Notes under the pieces: model-generated
What the model saw: only the letters and a program-made list of their open reading frames with translations
Told to the model about the DNA's origin: nothing
The model's database searches: none
Assembly: GCA_036339395.1 (NCBI GenBank)
Contig: JAYZBD010000049.1
Coordinates: 1 to 8,850, forward strand
Length of the DNA stretch: 8,850 nt
Origin: SP202 sp036339395
GTDB taxonomy: Bacteria > Planctomycetota > Phycisphaerae > Phycisphaerales > SM1A02
Direction of reading: 5' to 3'
Translations under genes and position numbers: made by a program
Shown here: in pieces, positions 5,988-8,850 of the stretch
How positions within the stretch are numbered: the first letter of the stretch is position 1
Layout: each line of letters opens with the position of its first letter

Positions 5988-6700
5988 ACCGGGACAAGGA
6001 GGAACAACGTCTCCGTATCAACGGCCTGCTCATCGTGAACAAGCCGCCGATCATCTCCTCCATGGGAATCGTCTCCCGGGTCCGTGGGCGAGCGAGAGGA
6101 GCACGAACAGGCCATGCAGGCACACTTGACCCGTTGGCAACAGGCGTGCTGGTCATGGGACTCGGACGGGCGACAAAACGCCTTGACTCCCTGATGGCCC
6201 TGGAAAAGCAGTACAGGACCACCATCGATCTCTCGATCACGAACGCATCGTTCGACCTCGAACTGGATGCGGATCCTGTCGAGATCTCCTCGCCTCCGGA
6301 TCGCATGGCTGTTGAAGCCGCACTTGAGAATTTCATCGGCACATGCATGCAGGCTCCGCCGATCTACAGTGCCATCAAGCGGGATGGAACAAAGTCCTAT
6401 GAACGTGCAAGGAAGGACCCGACGGATCACTTCGAACTCGAACCAAGGCCGGTCGAACTCCACGAACTTCTCCTCCTGGATTACACGTGGCCTCTTGTCG
6501 ATCTCTCGATCCGTTGCGGCAAGGGCTTCTATGTACGCAGCCTGGCCCGTGATCTTGGCCTGGCCCTCGGCACGGGTGGTGTCTGCACCTCGATTCACCG
6601 AAACGCCATCGGACCGTTCACCGACGAGATGGCCGTTGATTTTGATGACATACCGGACCCACTTGAGCAGGAACACCTGCTTGAATGGCCGAGAACCTGA
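5984..6700 (+). CDS. truB: tRNA pseudouridine(55) synthase
   Basis: TruB isomerises uridine 55 in the T-psi-C loop of tRNA. The 238-residue product starts with GTG inside the lspA stop (GTGA, 4-base overlap). It shows NGLLIVNKPP (13-22), the catalytic block GHAGTLDPLATGVLVMG (43-59) with nucleophile D49, KQYRTTI with the conserved Tyr77, the APPIYSAIKRDGTKSYERAR block, and CGKGFYVRSLARDLG with the conserved Arg. Two places depart from E. coli TruB: the 'LG..TDT.D..G' stretch after Tyr77 reads LSITNASFDLELD, and the 'SKGTY' motif is GKGFY. It ends about 75 residues before E. coli TruB does, so the C-terminal PUA-like RNA-binding domain seems to be absent. Last gene of the operon. Confidence 0.93.
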   Translation: MNRDKEEQRLRINGLLIVNKPPIISSMGIVSRVRGRARGARTGHAGTLDPLATGVLVMGLGRATKRLDSLMALEKQYRTTIDLSITNASFDLELDADPVEISSPPDRMAVEAALENFIGTCMQAPPIYSAIKRDGTKSYERARKDPTDHFELEPRPVELHELLLLDYTWPLVDLSIRCGKGFYVRSLARDLGLALGTGGVCTSIHRNAIGPFTDEMAVDFDDIPDPLEQEHLLEWPRT

Positions 6701-6722
6701 TTTCGGCACCTTTGTTCCTTGT

Positions 6723-6772
6723 TTGAACTGGGGTCTCATGCTCCAATAGACCGACCTCGAATGCCTGGAAGG
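6723..6772 (+). promoter_or_regulatory. Upstream region of the metalloprotease gene: weak promoter and ribosome binding site
   Basis: TTGAAC (6723-6728) is a fair -35 box, but the best -10 candidates 16-18 bases further (AATAGA, ATAGAC, TAGACC at 6745-6752) are poor matches, so the promoter is tentative. GGAAGG at 6767-6772 is a good Shine-Dalgarno sequence 9 bases before the ATG at 6782, and it decides that start over the in-frame ATG at 6761. Confidence 0.35.
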
Positions 6773-6781
6773 TTCCGATCT

Positions 6782-8850
6782 ATGAATCCATTGAAGTTCT
6801 CACCGGTACTCCTGCTTGGCCTTTCGCTGGTCGTGCAACCGGTTTCGGCCGCTGACAAGCCACTGGCACGAGCCGAGGTTACACACCCTGCCGTCTCGGA
6901 ATTCGGTGGGCAGGGACTCCTGGTCAACCGGGATGAATTGGCTGGGAAGCAGGCGGTCCTGCTCAGGGATGTTCCCATCAACGAGGATTCGAGTGTTGAT
7001 CTCGACCTGGTTCGCCTCGAGGTACTTGAACCGGATGCGATCATCGAAGCAGCCTCGGTACTCCCCGGGGGCAGTATCGCGCGGCAACTCCTCGACCGAC
7101 CTTCCATCGACATGTTCCACGGCACCATCGTCGGCGAACCGGACTCCCATGTCTTCCTTGCCCTTGGAGAGCGGATGACCAATGGATGGATCGAGCGTGG
7201 CGATGAACTGCACGTGATTACTACCCACCTGGAGGCGGGTTGGACAGCAATCTACGACCTCGCTTCGATCGACCCAGCCGACATGAACTGGGCTGACATC
7301 CGATGCAGGGCGAATGAAGTCATGCAGGCCGAGCCCGACCTCCCGGACAACCGGGTTGCCAGGGGAGACCTCTCCTGCCTGGCGCTGCGCATCGCCGTGG
7401 ACACCGACTGGGAATTCACCGGCCTGTTCGGTGGGAATACCGATGCCGCCATGGAGTATGTCCTCACACTGTTCGGAGCCATCTCAAGCGTGTATGACCG
7501 TGACATCGGCATCGCCCTGATGGTGACCTACGTCCGGATCTGGTTCAACTCGGACGATCCATGGAATGCAGGCGATTCCACGAACCAGCTCTACCAGTTC
7601 CAGGGGCATTGGAGCTCGCAGATGGATCATGTCGAGCGCCATCTTGCCCACATGCTCAGCGGTCGAAATCTCGGGGGAGGCGTTGCCTACCTCAATGGGG
7701 TCTGCAACAACCAGGGTTATGCCGTTTCAGGAAACATCAACGGTTCATTTCCGATTCCCCTCGAAGACAACAATGGTGCAAACTGGGATCCGATGGTCGT
7801 CGCACATGAGACCGGCCACAACTGCGGAACCGGTCACACGCATGACTCCTACAACCCACCGATCGACGGCTGTGGAAACGGAGACTGCACGGACGCGAAC
7901 CTCGGCACGATCATGAGCTACTGCCACCTCTGCAGCGGGGGCATGTCGAACATCGTCATGGCCTTCCATCCACAGGTCCAGGATGTCATCATCAACTACC
8001 TCGATACGGGAATCAGTTGTGAACTTGCCGGCGATGGCTCTCCACCCGTCGCCGGAGTCGACATCGTGCAGTCACTCCTCGGGCAGACCATCGATATTCC
8101 CGTACTGATGAACGACTATGCAAATGACTGCAGCAGCGTCACCCTCTTCGACTGGGACACCACCTCGGTCGATGGTGGGCTTGTCGAGCTGGTGGACGAC
8201 GACATCGAGCAGGCGATTCTCAGGTATACCTCTCCGGAGAGTTCCACGGATGATGGCGACGTCTTCCATTACGAGATCGTCGATGGCAGTGAACAGCACG
8301 CAGATGGTTCCGTGCTCGTAGTGCTCGTCAGCGGACGTGAGCCCGATCAACCAGTCGCAACCGAGCCGGGGTCCGAGGTTGCCTACTACGCACTGGACGA
8401 CCCACAGGTGCTCCCGGACTTCGACACCCTCGAACCATACCTCGTGGAGGTCGTACCGAATATCGATTACCCGAGTACCGGCGGCGATTTCGCCGGGTCT
8501 GGACTTTCCAACGACATCGGTGCCGTCTTCACGGGTTTCATCGATGTTCCGGAAACCGAGTCGTACACGCTGTACACCGACTCCGACGATGGTTCGAAAC
8601 TGTACATCGGCGATGAACTGATCGTCGACAACGATGGACTCCACGGAATGGTCGAGAAGAGCGGTTCGATACTCCTTGGAGCAGGTCTGCATGCCATACG
8701 CGTCGAGTTCTTTGAACGTGGTGGCGGTGCCGGCTGCATCGTTCGCATCGAGGGTGGAGGACTTGAAAAGCAGGTCGTGCCCGACTCGATGTGGTCACAC
8801 GAGGTCGAAGTCGTCGGCGATGCCACCGGGGACGGGATCGTCGATGTCCT
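6782..8850 (+). CDS. Secreted metzincin (M12/reprolysin-like) zinc protease with Ig/cadherin-like, PA14 and dockerin-like modules, 3' end cut
   Basis: The frame is open from ATG 6782 to the right edge (689 residues seen). A signal peptide MNPLKFSPVLLLGLSLVV... ends near VSAA (residues 21-24). A probable pro-region follows, to about residue 193. The peptidase domain (about 194-405) carries HETGHNCGTGH (342-352), a complete HExxHxxGxxH zinc site with Glu343 as general base, and a Met-turn IMSYC with Met378, which together define metzincins; cysteines around it suggest disulfides. Next come a cadherin/Ig-like module (about 421-520: PPVAGVD, then IDIPVLMNDYAND), a PA14 domain (about 536-660, with YTLYTDSDDGSKLYIGD), and GDATGDGIVDVL (679-690 begun), the opening of a dockerin-type EF-hand. 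It should be exported and degrade or process extracellular protein; PA14 suggests glycan or surface binding. Substrate unknown. Confidence 0.88.
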   Translation, partial: MNPLKFSPVLLLGLSLVVQPVSAADKPLARAEVTHPAVSEFGGQGLLVNRDELAGKQAVLLRDVPINEDSSVDLDLVRLEVLEPDAIIEAASVLPGGSIARQLLDRPSIDMFHGTIVGEPDSHVFLALGERMTNGWIERGDELHVITTHLEAGWTAIYDLASIDPADMNWADIRCRANEVMQAEPDLPDNRVARGDLSCLALRIAVDTDWEFTGLFGGNTDAAMEYVLTLFGAISSVYDRDIGIALMVTYVRIWFNSDDPWNAGDSTNQLYQFQGHWSSQMDHVERHLAHMLSGRNLGGGVAYLNGVCNNQGYAVSGNINGSFPIPLEDNNGANWDPMVVAHETGHNCGTGHTHDSYNPPIDGCGNGDCTDANLGTIMSYCHLCSGGMSNIVMAFHPQVQDVIINYLDTGISCELAGDGSPPVAGVDIVQSLLGQTIDIPVLMNDYANDCSSVTLFDWDTTSVDGGLVELVDDDIEQAILRYTSPESSTDDGDVFHYEIVDGSEQHADGSVLVVLVSGREPDQPVATEPGSEVAYYALDDPQVLPDFDTLEPYLVEVVPNIDYPSTGGDFAGSGLSNDIGAVFTGFIDVPETESYTLYTDSDDGSKLYIGDELIVDNDGLHGMVEKSGSILLGAGLHAIRVEFFERGGGAGCIVRIEGGGLEKQVVPDSMWSHEVEVVGDATGDGIVDV

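Noticed and set aside
6688..6707. GCCGA/TCGGC inverted repeat around the truB stop as a terminator
   Set aside because: The stem is only 5 base pairs with a 10-base loop and is not followed by a clear run of T; I cannot support it as an intrinsic terminator.
5702..6739. Long open frame of 345 codons on the minus strand over lspA and truB
   Set aside because: It lies antisense to two genes with intact catalytic motifs, shows no recognisable domain, and is the kind of frame produced by codon bias in GC-rich DNA.
6761..6781. Alternative in-frame ATG at 6761 for the metalloprotease
   Set aside because: It would place the GGAAGG ribosome site inside the gene and has no such site of its own; ATG 6782 gives a normal signal peptide.
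8072..8692. Minus-strand frame of 206 codons opposite the C-terminal half of the metalloprotease
   Set aside because: The plus-strand frame continues unbroken through recognisable cadherin/Ig-like and PA14 modules, so the antisense frame is a shadow.

Overview
The window looks like a chromosomal segment of a planctomycete, most likely of the Phycisphaerae type. The DNA is moderately GC-rich. The last gene is a secreted multi-domain protein that appears to end in a type I dockerin-like calcium repeat, a common C-terminus in that class. The DksA-family protein sits directly before lspA, an adjacency I also recall from chlamydiae of the same superphylum. The taxonomic call is inference from gene character only; no rRNA or other marker is present. 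I see no mobile element, tRNA, CRISPR array or sign of recent transfer, and no gene-free stretch longer than about 130 bases.

Left part (1-2357): the 5' end of a UbiD-like decarboxylase gene leaves the window on the minus strand. Diverging from it is a two-gene ABC-2 exporter operon, an ATPase (223-1245) and its permease (1242-2357), overlapping by four bases. Middle (2362-4233): proC (pyrroline-5-carboxylate reductase) converges on the permease gene with only four bases between stop codons, and is divergent from accA (acetyl-CoA carboxylase carboxyltransferase alpha subunit) across a 99-base intergenic region.

Right-centre (4234-6700): a near-consensus sigma70-type promoter (TTGACG, 17 bases, TACAAT) leads into a tightly packed operon of three genes. 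These are a DksA/TraR-family protein with a long histone-H1-like lysine tail, lspA (lipoprotein signal peptidase) and truB (tRNA pseudouridine-55 synthase). The last two start inside the stop codon of the gene before. Right edge (6782 to the end): an exported metzincin (M12/reprolysin-like) zinc protease with a cadherin/Ig-like module, a PA14 domain and the start of a dockerin-like repeat, cut by the window edge.

Most of the window is conserved housekeeping. The most unusual item is the DksA-family protein: thirteen in-register six-residue lysine repeats are fused to a DksA-like domain whose zinc finger has lost three of its four cysteines. That combination suggests a nucleic-acid-binding or nucleoid-associated transcription factor rather than a standard DksA.
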